64,000 bases of DNA from Gyromitra esculenta (Eukaryota; Ascomycota; Pezizomycetes; Pezizales; Discinaceae): positions 1,302,001 to 1,366,000 of the forward strand of contig JBCAML010000010.1 of NCBI GenBank assembly GCA_038503075.1, given 5' to 3'. The notes below the pieces were generated by a model that worked only from the letters and a program-made list of their open reading frames with translations, was not told the origin of the DNA and did no database searches. A program made the position numbers and the translations under genes. Position 1 is the stretch's first letter. Each line of letters starts with the position of its first letter. Below, piece after piece: positions 9,809 through 21,861 of the stretch.

Positions 9809-10544
9809 TGAAACGGATCTACAACCCCTTTACCTGCAGTGAAGCATAATAGTACCGGACAAGCAGAGAGGTAGTAAGGATCAGCATGATTGGTGAAGCT
9901 ACCTCATGCTAAAGGATACCTGCTACCCTGCTGTTCCAATGGAGTGGAACAAGTGAGAATAACAATAGCTGACAAGCCAATGATATATCTCCGTTAACAC
10001 CAAACACAGGAAGCTCCTATGGTGGCGTTCCCAATCCATCTGTGCATGTACCAGCAGCCCAGAGCCATTGGTGCGGCAATAGGGAATCTATTAAGTGCAG
10101 GACACCTCACATGCAACAGTAGACTTATCAGCGCCAATTCCTGCATCCAGCATAGGCATGGCATGCAGCTGGCGGATCAAGAAGGTCTAACCAGACAGAA
10201 CAATTGAGGAGTGCCAGAGAGTGCCAAAGTGATCATTAGCTGAATCCTGAGGTGCCCCGCCTGCAATAGCTTGGCATGTTCTCAGGGTCTTGACGAGCTC
10301 CCAGCAGAGTAGAACAGAAAGAAGACGGCGAGTCAGCAGCACAATAAAGATAGTGCATGACCGCGCCATCTGTTGCTCCTCTTCCCAGTCTCATCATGCA
10401 GAATACTACTGAGTAGAGCCCTTAAGATTATTGAGTACTTTGCAGGAAAATACTCTTAACATCTCAACCTGATTTCAAGTATTTGCAGCGGCTGTATTCC
10501 TAAACCTATTCCCACTACAGAGCAGTAGCACTACCCACGTTATA
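9809..10544 (-). mobile_element. E-type solo LTR (E3)
   Basis: A 736-bp copy in reverse orientation to E4 and E5, with degenerate ends (TGAAACGG..CGTTATA). No clear duplication: left flank TAAAG, right flank TAGCT. It truncates the Fot1/pogo-like gene and abuts a G-type copy lacking its start. Confidence 0.6.
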
Positions 10545-11706
10545 TAGCTCACCAAACTTAATATAAATAAGGTATCGCTTCACAGGTAACTCGCTATTGC
10601 TACAATTGTTGGAAGATGAGGATTCTTTACAGGTGGCCTTGATCTCGATACTTTTATAATAGTAATCCAGACCCACAGCCTTGAATCAACCTGTATTTAC
10701 TTCGCTCAGGTTCTACTCCAGCAGGTTTGCGTTCCTTTGCTGAGAGAACGCTTACCTCCAACGGCTGGTTGTACCCCATTGTAGACTCAAGCGTGAGGAT
10801 TACGCGGACATTCCAAGCAATAGAGCTTGCTGCAGAATACTGCATCGGCACAAGGACCCGCTTCCATAGTCTCCTAACCTCTCTGCCTTCAGCCTGGGGA
10901 CCTGTCATTGCTCCAAGGCGATTGGCAGGTGTCAGGGCAACATTTCAAGCAGCCAACTTTGGGAGCTCATAATAATAATGATAATATAATTTTAGACGAA
11001 CTACAAGACCACACAGAACCAATCCTCCATCTTGTACCCGAATGGCACAGTACAACATGGTACAAACCTTATCCTCCACTCTAAGCCCCCGATACATAAT
11101 AGAAATGAAAAGGAACATAAGAAAAACATTAGAAAAACAAATCAAAAACGACAGCAACCTACTCTGTCACACATCATAAACAAAAGAATCTCGCATGGCC
11201 TTCCATGCCGAGTAACATAAGAGATGAACAAAACGTTAAGCATTATCAATAAAGTTCTCCTCCGCCACACCGTCTTCCACCCTATATCGCTCAAACGAAC
11301 ATAAACCTATTTGCTTCAAGATCTTCAATAAAGGAAAAACATCTTTCTTAGGAAATGACATATCCATCTTCGTACAATTTACGCCCATCTCCCTCAAGGC
11401 CAGTTCTCTCTGCTGCATGAACAATCTGCATTCTAAAATAAAGTGATCAGAGGAAAGGGTATCCCAACAGTCACAGGTCTCCTCTTCGGTGTCAAAGGGT
11501 GTCATATCTGCCCTTGTCATGCTTGTTCTGGCTTTAAAAAGGAACTGTGCCATGGGAAATTGAATGGAAGCTTCAGGCCCAAAAAAGTGAAGTTCACTTT
11601 GCCGTTTGGTGTATCATTTTTCCAGTGTTGTATCATATGCTGAGTTGGTTCATTTTTGAGCCAGGCTAGAGTTGCCCAAGTCCATTTTCATGGTGGAGAG
11701 GTATGC

Positions 11707-12117
11707 TCTCACAGTTCAGTCCCTCGTTAAGCCCTTCAGTATCCCTGAAGGAGAGCAGTGCTACTTAGGCGAGGTACCAACATGCTTGAGGAGTGCGAGG
11801 TTTCTGCAAGTTCTACGTGGGGTCTATCTCAAGGCGAGATAAGTGCAGCGAGAGTAGACAGCGACAGCATGGGTTCTGAGGTAGAACCGAGATGGTATTT
11901 CTAACAATACAGAAGAAGGTAAACAAGAACGTTGCATAAGGAAAGAAGAAGAGGAACACAAAGAACGACCAAAATCCGTCACTTAAATACCACGCTTTCT
12001 GTTCCCTAACCCATTGCCGAAGACTAACCGAACAACAAAAACATTATTCCCTGAACACCATAGCCCGTTGCCACCCGATACCAAACTCTAGCCCATCACT
12101 TAACCTCATCCGTGAAA
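11707..12117 (-). mobile_element. Solo LTR, family A (A3)
   Basis: A 411-bp LTR with perfect duplication TATGC (11702-11706 and 12118-12122), inserted in the LINE-B RNase H region. Confidence 0.85.
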
Positions 12118-12208
12118 TATGCGCTTGTTGGGCCAGGGAGTCTGCTTTGTCATTGTCAATGATTCCAACATGCAATGGTGTCCACATGGCTTTAATGTTC
12201 CAGCCTTG

Positions 12209-12618
12209 TCTCACGGTTGAGTCTCTCAGTTAAGCCCTTCGGTATCCCCGAAGGTGAGCAGTGCTACTTAAGCGAGGTATCAATTCGTTTCGATGAGTGC
12301 GAAGTTTCTACAGGTCCTACAGGGAGTATACTTCAAGGCGAAGTATCGATGATGGGTCATGGCGACAGTGAGGATTCTGAGGTAGAATCAAAGTGATATT
12401 AAAACTGATACAAGAGAAGTATAACGAGAACATTGCTTAAGGAAAGAAAGAGAAAAGGACAACAAGCGAACAAAAACCATCACTTAAATACCCCTCTTTT
12501 CCTGTACAACAATCCATACCCGAATACAACCGAAACACAAAGACATTATATTTCCAACCGAGATCCCATCGCTACCCACATAATACCCTTGACCTATTAC
12601 CGATCTTTATCTGTGAAA
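12209..12618 (-). mobile_element. Solo LTR, family A (A4)
   Basis: A 410-bp LTR with perfect duplication CCTTG (12204-12208 and 12619-12623). Its inner hairpin reads CCTTCGG/CCGAAGG, a compensated variant of the usual CCTTCAG/CTGAAGG. Confidence 0.85.
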
Positions 12619-13491
12619 CCTTGCTGTTGCTAGGACTTGATGATTTGAAGGGTCTGATGGAGGAACTCTCTGCTATAAGAGGGGCCTCCAGTTAGTGATT
12701 TGAGGGCCATTTGGTTGTCAACACAGATGTAAATTGTATTGTGTGAGTCATCAACGGTCATCATGCTGAGTGCCTCCTGGATGGCATGGGTTTCACCGTT
12801 GATAACTTCTGCATGGTATCCCAGGTGCAACTGCCTGAGGTAATGGGTGATAGGAGAGAGACATCAGGATCATTTACCGCCCACCCGGATGTAACGATTC
12901 CATCTGTTGACTTAGAACCATCTGTGTACACAAGCAGGGATTGTGAGAGGGTCTCTATCCAGAGCCTATAGTTTACTGATGTAATTTTTTTAAAGAGGAG
13001 GGATATTTCCAGACATTCTTGTGGGAGGTAGAGGTGAGGGTCAATAGGGGTAAGGCTTTCCAGGATTGGTGACAAGGGGAGCAATTCATGAAGTAGGGAC
13101 GCAATTCTTCTTAGTCTAGTGCCGACGAAGGGAGGGGGCATGCTTAGTAGAAGCTATTTGAGTGTGTTTTGAAGAGGATGTGTGTTTTCTGAGAGGAGGA
13201 CCCATATTCCATATTTTCTGGATTTGCAGTCAAGGAGGAGTTTGAGAGGTGGGAGATGAGCTTCACATAACACCATTTGTCCTTTGGTATAACGAGGATT
13301 GCCAGTGAGAGATCGTGCAAGGGATAGGTATGGTGATAGGAGTATTGTTCCAATGTTATTATGTCCAGTCCACCATGCTTCACTCCCCCATAACATACCA
13401 GTGAGGAGAGTTGTATTAACAAAGTGATGCAATGCTTGAAAAGAGGCATTAGTTCTCCAGGCAAAGGCTCTTAAAACTGCCGCTCCTTGTC

Positions 13492-13743
13492 TAGCAAAGG
13501 TCTTGGGGTGGGGCGGGGTGGAGCGGACCTCTCTCGCCCCGCCCCATTGATGGGGTGGGGCGAAAATATTGGCCTCCGCCCTGCCCTGGCGGGGCAATAA
13601 CTGGAGGGGCCCTGTTGGGGCCCCATCGATTAGCATATGTTAATGTAGGTTAATGGGGCAGACAATTTACTTTCGCCCCGCCCCGACAGGGCGGGGTGGG
13701 GGATGGGGCGCCCTGTTTCCGCCCCGCTCCAAGACAAACACTA
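13492..13743. mobile_element. hAT-type MITE, family C (C1)
   Basis: A 252-bp element with ends TAGCAAAGGTCTTGG and TAGTGTTTGTCTTGG (as inverted repeats), very rich in GGGGCGGGG blocks. It is flanked by a perfect 8-bp duplication TCCTTGTC (13484-13491 and 13744-13751). An 8-bp duplication and TAG ends fit the hAT superfamily. No coding capacity. Confidence 0.75.
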
Positions 13744-16210
13744 TCCTTGTCTGAGTCTGCTTCGTATTAATGTGGCATGATGGTAGTACGACAATCTTTC
13801 ATCAATCCATACTCTGAGGGATTTGAGAATAGGGTTGGGTTGGATTACCAATCCATAGACGTTTACCGTACAGGCATTTTTGTCCGGCGGCCTTCCTTTC
13901 AGGTTGATGATGTGTAACAATTCTGTTTTGGTTGCGGAGTAGCGGATATTAAGATGCTTTGCTCGTTCAACTCTGGCATCAATGCGCTCTTGCAGCCTTT
14001 GCATAGCAAATGATTGATTTAACGACACTTGCAAAAGTCCTTCGTGGTCAATGTAGACTGTGCTTGGTTCACTGGGAGTTGCTCTTGCGGTGCTTAGATT
14101 AGAGGCGTAAAGTACATATAAAACTGGTGAGAGAGGGGATCCTTGGGGGACTCCAGCTAGGAAGGAAATAATTTTTGAATGTTGGCCATCAAAATGATAC
14201 TGAATTCCGCGGTTGGATAAGAAGTCATTGATCCATTTGCAAAAATATTGAGGGAATCCTCATAGGGTCAGTAGTTCAACAAGCCTAGAGTGCACTATGC
14301 AGTTAAATGTGCCGTCGACGTCATTGGTTAGAAGGAAAGGTCTTGGGATGGTAGGTGCTCTTTTGTCTGTCCCTTTTATCCATCTTCCAGGTACTTGTGT
14401 GGCGATGTTTGCTTGTGCAGGGGTAAGAATTGTCATGAATGCGTCTATCACTGATCACTTAGGTATGCTGCCCATATGTTCGCTAGGAAAGGCATTTAAT
14501 TTCTTAGCATTGTCAACTAGTCATCTCGTCACAATTTTCTCCAATATTTTAGAGACACATGACTGGAGGGATATTGGCCTGTATGCCTTTGGGTGGTCGT
14601 ATGTTTCTTTTGACGGCTTGGGTATAGGGATGATCTTTGCGACTTTCCATTGAGGTGGGAGAACTGAATGCTAAAGTAGCTGGGAGACGAGAATGGGAAG
14701 GACGTCCTGCTTAGCTGACTGAATTCTTCGTACAATACTATATGGTATGTCATCTGGTCCAGGTGCTTTGTCTGTTGCTTTCCATAGTGCCAGGTTATCT
14801 TCTGTAGGAGTGACAAGTAGGTAATCTATTGGGTTTCCACTTGGTATCTTAGGTATCCATCCCTGAGGAAGTGGAGACAGGATAGCAGGGGAAGGTGGGA
14901 AAAAAGGTTCCGTGAAGAGTTGTCATTTTTCATCGTATCTTTCTTTTCCAAGGATAGAGGGTGCAGTACACAATTGTACCCCTCTCTGGCCAGATATTAC
15001 TTGCCAGCCTGTGGATTGAGTGGCAGAGGAGATCTTCCGGTCCCAATAGGTCCAATAGGTGAGTTGTACCTTAGCTTTCCATTGCTTCTCACATTCCTTT
15101 AGTTTGTCAGATGATCTCGAGGTGTGTTCCTTCGGATGATATTGTTGCACCTCAGATACTTTCTTCCGGAGTTTTGTAAGTTCCTGTGTCCACCATGCAA
15201 CTGCACGTGTTTTGGGTTTAAACATTGGTGTGCATTCATCGATCGTCAGGCTTATTCGGTTGAGAATTGTGTTAGCTAATTCTAATGTTGCCTTGGGTGT
15301 CTGCCATTGCATGCACGAAGGGTGTATACATTGAATGCCTTTGTCAAATTTAATCCAATTGGTCTTGTTGTATAGTTTCCTTGGGACAAAGGTAAGGGAG
15401 GCAATATTGATTGTCATCTGAATGAAGCTGTGGTCTGATCCATGCCCGTCACTATCTACCACCTGCCAGTGCAATAGAGGGTTGTCAGGTAGCTTAGTGA
15501 AAGTTAGGTCAGGGATTGTGGGTCTAGTATTATTGCTGGGAAAGTGAGTGAACACTTCGGGCTATTTGGGAGGGTCATTCCAAAACCATCCATCATATGA
15601 AGGAGGTTGTCGACAAGTGACATATTATTGAAGTAGTGCATTCTGTCATCGTATTCTGGTGTGAGGTCGCCATACCAACGGGAGTGGTGTTAATTAAAGT
15701 CGCCAGTAATAATGGCAGATTTAAGAAATTTGTGGCTTAGGAGGAATTGGTTCGCTTTTTTGCCTGTGGGGGCATAGACATTGGTGATTTCCAGTTTTGT
15801 TTTATTTATTTGGATAAACATTGAGAATATGGAGCCGATGTAGGAGCCGATGAGTGTGGGATTCAGTCTGTGATCCTTTTTAATATAGGTCACACACTTG
15901 GATAACTTTTGGGTTGGTACATGCATAGTGTATCCTGGGATAGTGGGAGGGAGGCCAGTGGTTGATATCCATGGCTCACGGAGGAGTAGGCAAAGGGTGG
16001 AACATTTCTTAACAGGTGGGGAAAGGGATGAGAGTACTAAAAAAGTGGCAGCCTTTCCTAAAGCGCAGTTCAGTTGCTGCACTAAGGCTATGCCGCTAGG
16101 GGTGGTGTACTCATTGCTGGCCGGCGAGAGCCTGCCCGCTTGCTAGTTGTCTTCTGAGGGGTTGAACTTTGGCTCTTGCTGGGCATGAGGGATCGCTTGA
16201 GCTGTGGCCT

Positions 16211-16619
16211 CATCAGCAAAAAGTTTGACATTCCCTCCAGTGCACCCAGTAGCACCCAGTGGCACCCAGGAATTATGATTTTGGATTTTCAAAAAACCCT
16301 TTATTTTTTTAAATACATACTAGCAAAATAATACTACCCCCAAAGTTTGAACCCATTTCATGTATCAATGACTTCCACTTTTACATATGTAAATTCTATT
16401 ATTCCTTACGTTCCACAAAAAGGTCGTTTTCAAACAACCCTGTTGCAAAAGGAATAAAAAATTCAAAAAAAAATCTGAAGAGATGGTTAATAAATGAATC
16501 ATACTCCGCTAGCTGAAGCCAAATGTTTTTGTGGGTGGACAGGGTGGACTGAGTGCGACCAGGTGCCACTGGGGGGACACTGGGTGCCACTAGAGGGAAT
16601 GTCAAACTTTTTGCTGATG
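16211..16619. mobile_element. K-type inverted-repeat MITE (K2)
   Basis: A 409-bp element whose ends are inverted repeats of CATCAGCAAAAAGTTTGACA and following bases (about 28 bp). It is flanked by CT on both sides. Sharing the CATCAGCAAAAA terminus with K1 suggests one transposase mobilised both. Confidence 0.65.
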
Positions 16620-16647
16620 CTGTTTTGCCACATGGGGCACATCTAGT

Positions 16648-18661
16648 TTTTTTTTTTTTTTGTTTAAATCATTTGATTATTGTTTCTAGGTACAAAACCG
16701 CTTATGCAACACGAAGGTTATGAAGTCAAAAAACCTATCCCCACCAAGTAGACACCCTTATCCGCCTGGGTAACAAAAGAGAACACAAAAGAGAAACGAA
16801 CCAAGTACTTCCAGAAGAACAAGATGATGTTCCTGCGATAAAACGACTTAAAGGTGCAGGGAAAGTTGACAGCATATGCCTATGAGAGTAAAGAGACTAG
16901 CAGCCAACAACCGAAAAACAATGAGAAACCATAGAAGAAAGTCCATAGTAAAGCCACAAAGGAAGCAGAGAGTAGCCAGAAAAAGTTTTCAATCACAGTT
17001 AGTAGGGGTTGGGAAAGTATTGGTGAAGCAACCTAAAGGTCCATCTGGTCATCTGCCGGAGGGGGCAGTGAGGCTTTTGAAGGGCGTGATGGGCAGCTGT
17101 TCAGGTGTGACTCATGGGGTCCATCGCAGTTGACACACTTAACAAGAGTGTGAGAGCAGGGGCGGCCTTTAACTGAGCAAGTGAGGGTGGGGCAGGTATG
17201 GGCTGCAGTAGGATGAAGTCCAACACACCAGCGACAGCATGGTTGGTTGGGGCATTTGTTTGTGTGGTGTCCAAATTTGTGGCATTGGGAACACTGGGTA
17301 GAGGGTCCAAAACGGAGTTTGCGTTCAGCTCGGACAGTGGTTGAGAAGGCAGAAAGGCGTGTGCGATTAGCAATCTCATTAGCTTTGGGGCCAGAGAGTG
17401 TGATGACAATGGAGGAAACTGTTTTTCCTCTTCGTTTTTCTGGTAGGGTGAGCCACCTTGGAGGTGTGTCCATGGTGAGGCCGGGGTTGAAGTTGCAGAG
17501 CTCTTGCTGAATGCCAGAGGGCTCCATTGAAGTAGGAATACCATGTACAACAAGTTGGTGCAATGGTTCGTCAAGGTGTAGGGAGCGAGCTCCTGGGATG
17601 ATGTGGAGAAATTGGCCAACTTTCCTGTAATGGGTGTTGGCAAACATATTGTTCATGACCGTCAACGACACATTCTGGGAATGTGTGTCTATTGCCACAG
17701 ACTGGATGGTGATGGAACCAATGGCAGAGTTAAGTTTATCTCTGAGTTCCGTGGGTGACCCTTGAGAAAAGGGAGGCCGTCGTGTTTGACAATCAAACGG
17801 TGTGTGTGCATGGAGGGAGTGATGTTGAGAGGGGAGACCTGAGTCTTAGGGGCAGGTGCAGATGCAGCCTGTTTGGTCTTTGCTGGTTGGGATTTTCTCT
17901 TGGGTTTGCTGGCCGCCACCTGAGCCCATTGTAGAGGCTTTGGGGCAGGAGGAGGTGCTTGGGTAGCAATAGCAGGAGCAGGAGGAAGGGGAGCACTAGG
18001 TGCAAGTGGTTCTGGAGGCGCTGTCTTCCCTACTGTGAGCAGTAGGTGGTCACGCTCTAGTTTGCTCAAAGTCGGAGACTCTGGAAACATGTTTGGGAGA
18101 GGTGCAGGAGCTGGTTTGCTTGCTGCTTCCTTGAGGGTGGTGATTTCGCCTTGTAGATGCTGTATCATGTCAAGGTGTTTTTGGAAGTGGAGGAGGTTGA
18201 ACTGGTCAGCTCTAGCTAGAGCGTTGCAAACATCAAACCCAAAGGCTGGCTCATTTCCTAGATGAGTGGTAATGGCCTCTCCTGGTTTGTTCCAGAGGCC
18301 CACCCAGTGGGTTGGCTTTCCAAAAACAGGAGGGGATGGGGGAGAGGTGTCAGCTCTCTTTCTTTTCAATGGTGAGGGGGTTCTTGGATCCGCCCCAGAT
18401 GAAGAGGAAGAGGCAACGAATGGGTTTGGAGTTCCCTCAACCTGGTGATGGGGGAATATGGGTGTAAACATGTTGCCTTTGCCTTTGGGAGGCATTGTGA
18501 CTGTGGGGTGTTGTGTAAACGATGATCCAAATCGTTTGTAAAAGAGGGGTAATGGAATGAAGCTGAAGTGCTAAAGAATTTTGGCTGTGTGTAACGCCGT
18601 TGCAACGCAAAAGGTGGTGGTGAACTTTCAATCGAAGAGGTTGTAGCGGGGATGGAGGATG
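16648..18661 (-). mobile_element. Half-LINE N3 (ORF1-only non-LTR element)
   Basis: A 2.0-kb element with a poly(A) tail (poly-T at 16648-16661 on the plus strand) and a perfect 16-bp target duplication ATGGGGCACATCTAGT (16632-16647 and 18662-18677). Both its 5' end and the last stretch before the tail match LINE-F at 39592-47023. It encodes only an ORF1 protein. It is inserted in LINE-B. Confidence 0.8.
17033..18495 (-). pseudogene. N3 ORF1 protein (zinc-knuckle, frameshifted)
   Basis: From ATG 18495 (MPPKGKGNMF) the frame encodes a Pro/Ala-rich N-terminal half. A one-base loss near 17760 relative to the N1 and N2 copies shifts it. Reading continues in another frame (17698-17033) with the conserved VAIDTHSQNVSLTVM region and C-terminal zinc knuckles (CSQCHKFGHHTNKC, then CCRWC and CVNCDGPHESHLNSC), ending in MDL. 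The protein would bind element RNA as a ribonucleoprotein chaperone if intact. It is otherwise very close to N1. Confidence 0.7.
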
Positions 18662-18700
18662 ATGGGGCACATCTAGTAGGAGGGTAAGCACACTTTTGTC

Positions 18701-18979
18701 TAGCAAAGGTCTTGGGGTGGAGTGGGGTGTGGCGGACCTCTCTCGCCCCGCCCCATTGATGGGGCGGGGCAAAAATATTGGCCTCTGCCCCGCCCCGTCA
18801 GTGCAATAACTGGCAGGGCTCCATCGGGGCCCCATCGATTAACATATGTTAATGTAGGTTAATGGGGCGGAGAATTTATTTTCGCCCCGCCCCGATGGTG
18901 TGCACAGACTGCCCTGTCCCAAGAGGGCGGGGTGGGGGATGGGGTGCCCTGTTTCCACTCCACCCCAAGACTAACACTT
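18701..18979. mobile_element. hAT-type MITE, family C (C2)
   Basis: A 279-bp copy with the TAGCAAAGGTCTTGG start and a last base changed from A to T. It includes a GTGTGCACAGAC segment missing from C1. The 8-bp flanks (CTTTTGTC and TCTTTGGT) match poorly, consistent with an old insertion in LINE-B ORF1. Confidence 0.65.
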
Positions 18980-20871
18980 CTTTGGTTCCCCTTTGCAGGA
19001 GTCGCATTTGTGGTCGTTGGTTAACTGGGGACCTGTGCACACTGTGCAGGCTGCTGGTGTTTCTTTCAGGTATAGGTCCTGGTAGTGGCCATATATCTGA
19101 CATTTCTGGCACTGGGTGGAAGGGGAGGAGGAAACATAGTTTGCAATTCGGCATAATCTGTTGAAGATAGCCAGTTCTCTGAAACCAAGGGTTTCAAAGG
19201 TGTATTGAGAGGGAAGGGAGATGACCATTGTAGAGCACTCCTTGGTTCGTCACTCATCTGGGAGAAGCCATCTAGGAATATGGGCAAAAGTAATGTTTGG
19301 AAAATGTTGGATAATGGCATTGGCGAGGGCCTGGCTTGCTTCTTTGCTGGATCAAATGTAAGTTGGAACATTGTGGACAAGGAATTGACTCCAGCAACTG
19401 TTTACATGGACGAAGGAGGGGGCAAGTTTTAAGTCTGCAAGGGCACTGGTGATTTTCATTCCGTATTTGACAACTTCACTAGCTGAAATGGAGGGAAAGG
19501 TATGAAGCATTATATTGCCCTGCATAGTGTATCTTGAGAAGCAGAGCTTGTGAGTGTCTGGAAGGGCACGGTTGACGGAGGTGAGGATGGCATCTGTTGT
19601 AGCTGAAGGTGGAGCTGTTTCATGGATGGATGTTTCGTTTGTCAGTTACGTACATGGGTACATGGTTGTTATGTTTCGTTGTTGTTCTTCGTGTTTCCTT
19701 AGGTTTCGGTTGCAGTGAGCCATGCATTTGTCATTGAAGAGCTGGATATTTGGTATTTAAGCGTAGGGTTTCCCCCTCTTGTTGTACTTTTCCTCCTCTT
19801 CTCTTTAAGCAACATCTTCTATTGTATACTCTTTGTATTCTACAATACAAACCTCTGTTACATCTTGTAACTTTTCACCGTCGCCGCCCTCGACTCATCA
19901 TAACTCACACCCCTCTTAGAACCTGTGGAATTCTCACATACGAACTCTCTTTGTTAGTTTCTCGCTTAAGTAGCACTGCTCATCTCTGGGGATACCAGAG
20001 AGCTTAGCGAGAATCTCACTCCTTGACTAGCCGGTTCTGAGAGTTCAACAATCAGTTCCCGGTTAACCTAGGTAAACTCTGGTTTGAAGAGAGTTTCTTT
20101 CCTGGCTTTGGACTTTGGTTTGATTTGAGCTTGGCCTGGGCCTCCGGCTTTTGCTATGCTCTCTTAGGATTTTTGGTTTGGCAGATTGAAAGGGGGGGCC
20201 GCATTTCTGCTCCCAAAGGTTTGGCTGTTTCCCCTTAGCTTGGTTATAGTTTCTTGCAAACTGGTGGTGGTCTTAGTGCTTTGCTTAATGAAAGTTGTTA
20301 GCTGATTGACGGTGGCGATAAGTCCACTGACTGTAGCCTTTAAGGTGGTGACCTGTTGTAGCAGAGGGAAAATATATCCGTTGCTTTCATCGTGGAGGTT
20401 TGCCCTTTTGCTATACTTGCTGTGGATAAGCCAACAAAGATAATCATTTTTGTCGGTTCCTTGGCTTGCTTTGGGCATATAGTCAATGCCTTCAGTAATT
20501 GTGTGTGGGAAGGGGGGCATGGCCGAATCGTCTTCAAAGAGATGGGTTTCTTCAACAGCAATTGAGTCATTGTCATCGACAATGTCTTCAGCCATGCTTT
20601 CATCAGTGATATCGATTGTATCAGGTGATACAATCGGGTCTTCGTTAGAAAGACCAAGCGATCCAAATGCAGGAGTCGCACTAACAGCAGCCATATCTTT
20701 GACTGGGCAACGGGAGTGTTGGAAAGTGGGGGAAGGCCTTGAGAGATTTCTCTTACAGCCAGCAAGTTGCTCAAGTGTGAAGCTGAACTGGACAAGTTTC
20801 AGCAGTGAGGGGGACGGTGATTGGGATTGCCTGGGGGGAGTGGACGGGCCCTCTGGGTGGTGACTGGGCAA
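18980..20871 (-). pseudogene. LINE-B ORF1 (zinc-knuckle protein, decayed)
   Basis: Minus-strand frames show a Ser/Pro-rich N-terminal region (20164-20871) with a TTLKATVSGLIATVNQLTTF heptad-like stretch, which suggests a coiled coil. A C-terminal region (18980-19380) holds CQKCQIYGHYQDLYL, CTVC and CDSC knuckle-like clusters. LTR B1 (19618-20028) splits the two parts. Similar in plan to LINE-F ORF1 but distinct in sequence. The true start is unclear; several stops are present. Confidence 0.5.
19618..20028 (+). mobile_element. Solo LTR, family B (B1)
   Basis: A 411-bp LTR starting TTTCATGG with a TATTTAAG promoter-like motif, flanked by AGCTG/AGCCG (19613-19617 and 20029-20033) inside LINE-B. 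Its hairpin stems are TCTCTGG/CCAGAGA, with outer TTCTCGC.TAAG paired to CTTAGCGAGAA. Confidence 0.8.
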
Positions 20872-21861
20872 CTGCGCCTGTAGAAAATTGGAGTCTTTGT
20901 GGAGGAGGCAAAGAGTCTTGTGATGTTGAAGGCAGCACTCAGTTGTTGGTAATAGTAACCGTAAAATGAGTCCCCAGGGCTAGTGCTGGTGAGCCAGTAG
21001 GTTCTCCTAGTCGGGTTGTAGACCCTCCAGGCCAATGATGGACGAATGCGCCAGTAGAATACAAATGGAACAGAAATAATATTAAGCTTGTGGAAGAAAT
21101 GAAGCCGAATGGATAGAGACTTTTGGGCATGTGTTACATGGTTGCAATGTAGATTTTGGAGGTTTTGGTTAACTTCTCATAACTCAGCCAATACTTGTCC
21201 AATTGACTTCATCTTTTCACAGGATCTCCCTCATATACCCTCCGGGGAACTTTCCGCCAGACGGTTTGGCTTGATGACCTGGGGGTTACTTTTGCCCTCC
21301 AGGACACGCTTTTTAAGCCAATGTTCCCCCTTCTCCAATAATATGGACCAGGATGGCTTTGCTGTCGCAGTGGGGCTAGTAGCACCCAATATAACTGTCT
21401 GAAGACTTCTTCTGAGCCCTCTACAAGTGTTGGCTTGTACTGGTTCGCCTGCTCCGGGCGCAATGCGCCCGCTATGTCAGTGGTTCTTACTGAGGGGTAA
21501 CCCCAAGCGCTATCCAATCCAACTGACATGAGTGTCTGCAATGTTATCACCAGCTAGTCACGTACCTAGAGTTCTTGGCCTATGAAAGAGAGTCTCCACC
21601 ATCCAAGTCTTGCACCAGTAGTGGTTGCCCGTCGGCAGAACCCCTCCTGGTGTTACCTTGTAGGTCATATGCGTCATGGGGTAGTGGTGTGGCACATGGG
21701 AGCGACTCCGCGCCAAACTCCACTTCTCCAACTAAAGTAGGGTAACTGGGCCAATGTGGTTACCCTGCAGTGCCGGGCTTCAGCTGTCTACTAAGTTCAA
21801 TGACTGCACACAACTAAGAAAATACTGCTCATGACATGTAACTAATGGTAGCACCATTACA

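Larger units (their letters stand above)
11236..16140 (-). pseudogene. LINE-B ORF2 (endonuclease, reverse transcriptase, RNase H)
   Basis: Read on the minus strand from right to left, the pieces are: an exonuclease-endonuclease-phosphatase domain (ITNVYAPTGKKAN and TGDFN, 15690-16082; GSDHSFIQ near 15430), an RT domain with the GVPQGSPLSPVLY motif (about 14120-14170), and RNase H with LLVYTDGSKSTDG (about 12880-12920). RNase H continues as NGETHAIQEAL and MWTPLHVGIIDNDKADSL (12118-12208), and the tail carries CDCW..H..C (11236-11553). Stops, frameshifts and insertions (A3, A4, C1) make it dead. RNase H after RT separates this lineage from LINE-F, which I see without one. Confidence 0.65.
10973..21175 (-). 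mobile_element. LINE-B, old non-LTR retrotransposon (Tad1-like) with many nested insertions
   Basis: A minus-strand LINE with ORF1 (zinc knuckles) at the right and ORF2 (endonuclease, RT, RNase H) at the left. It ends in an ATTATTATT-type tail at its 3' end (about 10973-10985). CTCATAA flanks both ends (10966-10972 and 21176-21182) within G3. Seven later insertions lie in it: LTRs A3 and A4, C1, K2, N3, C2 and LTR B1. Confidence 0.65.
10545..21861 (+). mobile_element. G-type solo LTR-like element (G3), 5'-truncated and split by LINE-B
   Basis: Two blocks (10545-10972 and 21176-21861) match consecutive parts of G1 and G2 and end in CCATTACA. LINE-B sits between them. The start is missing next to E3. 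The right side joins gypsy pol sequence directly (CTATG follows), so this copy probably inserted into that pol gene. Confidence 0.55.
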
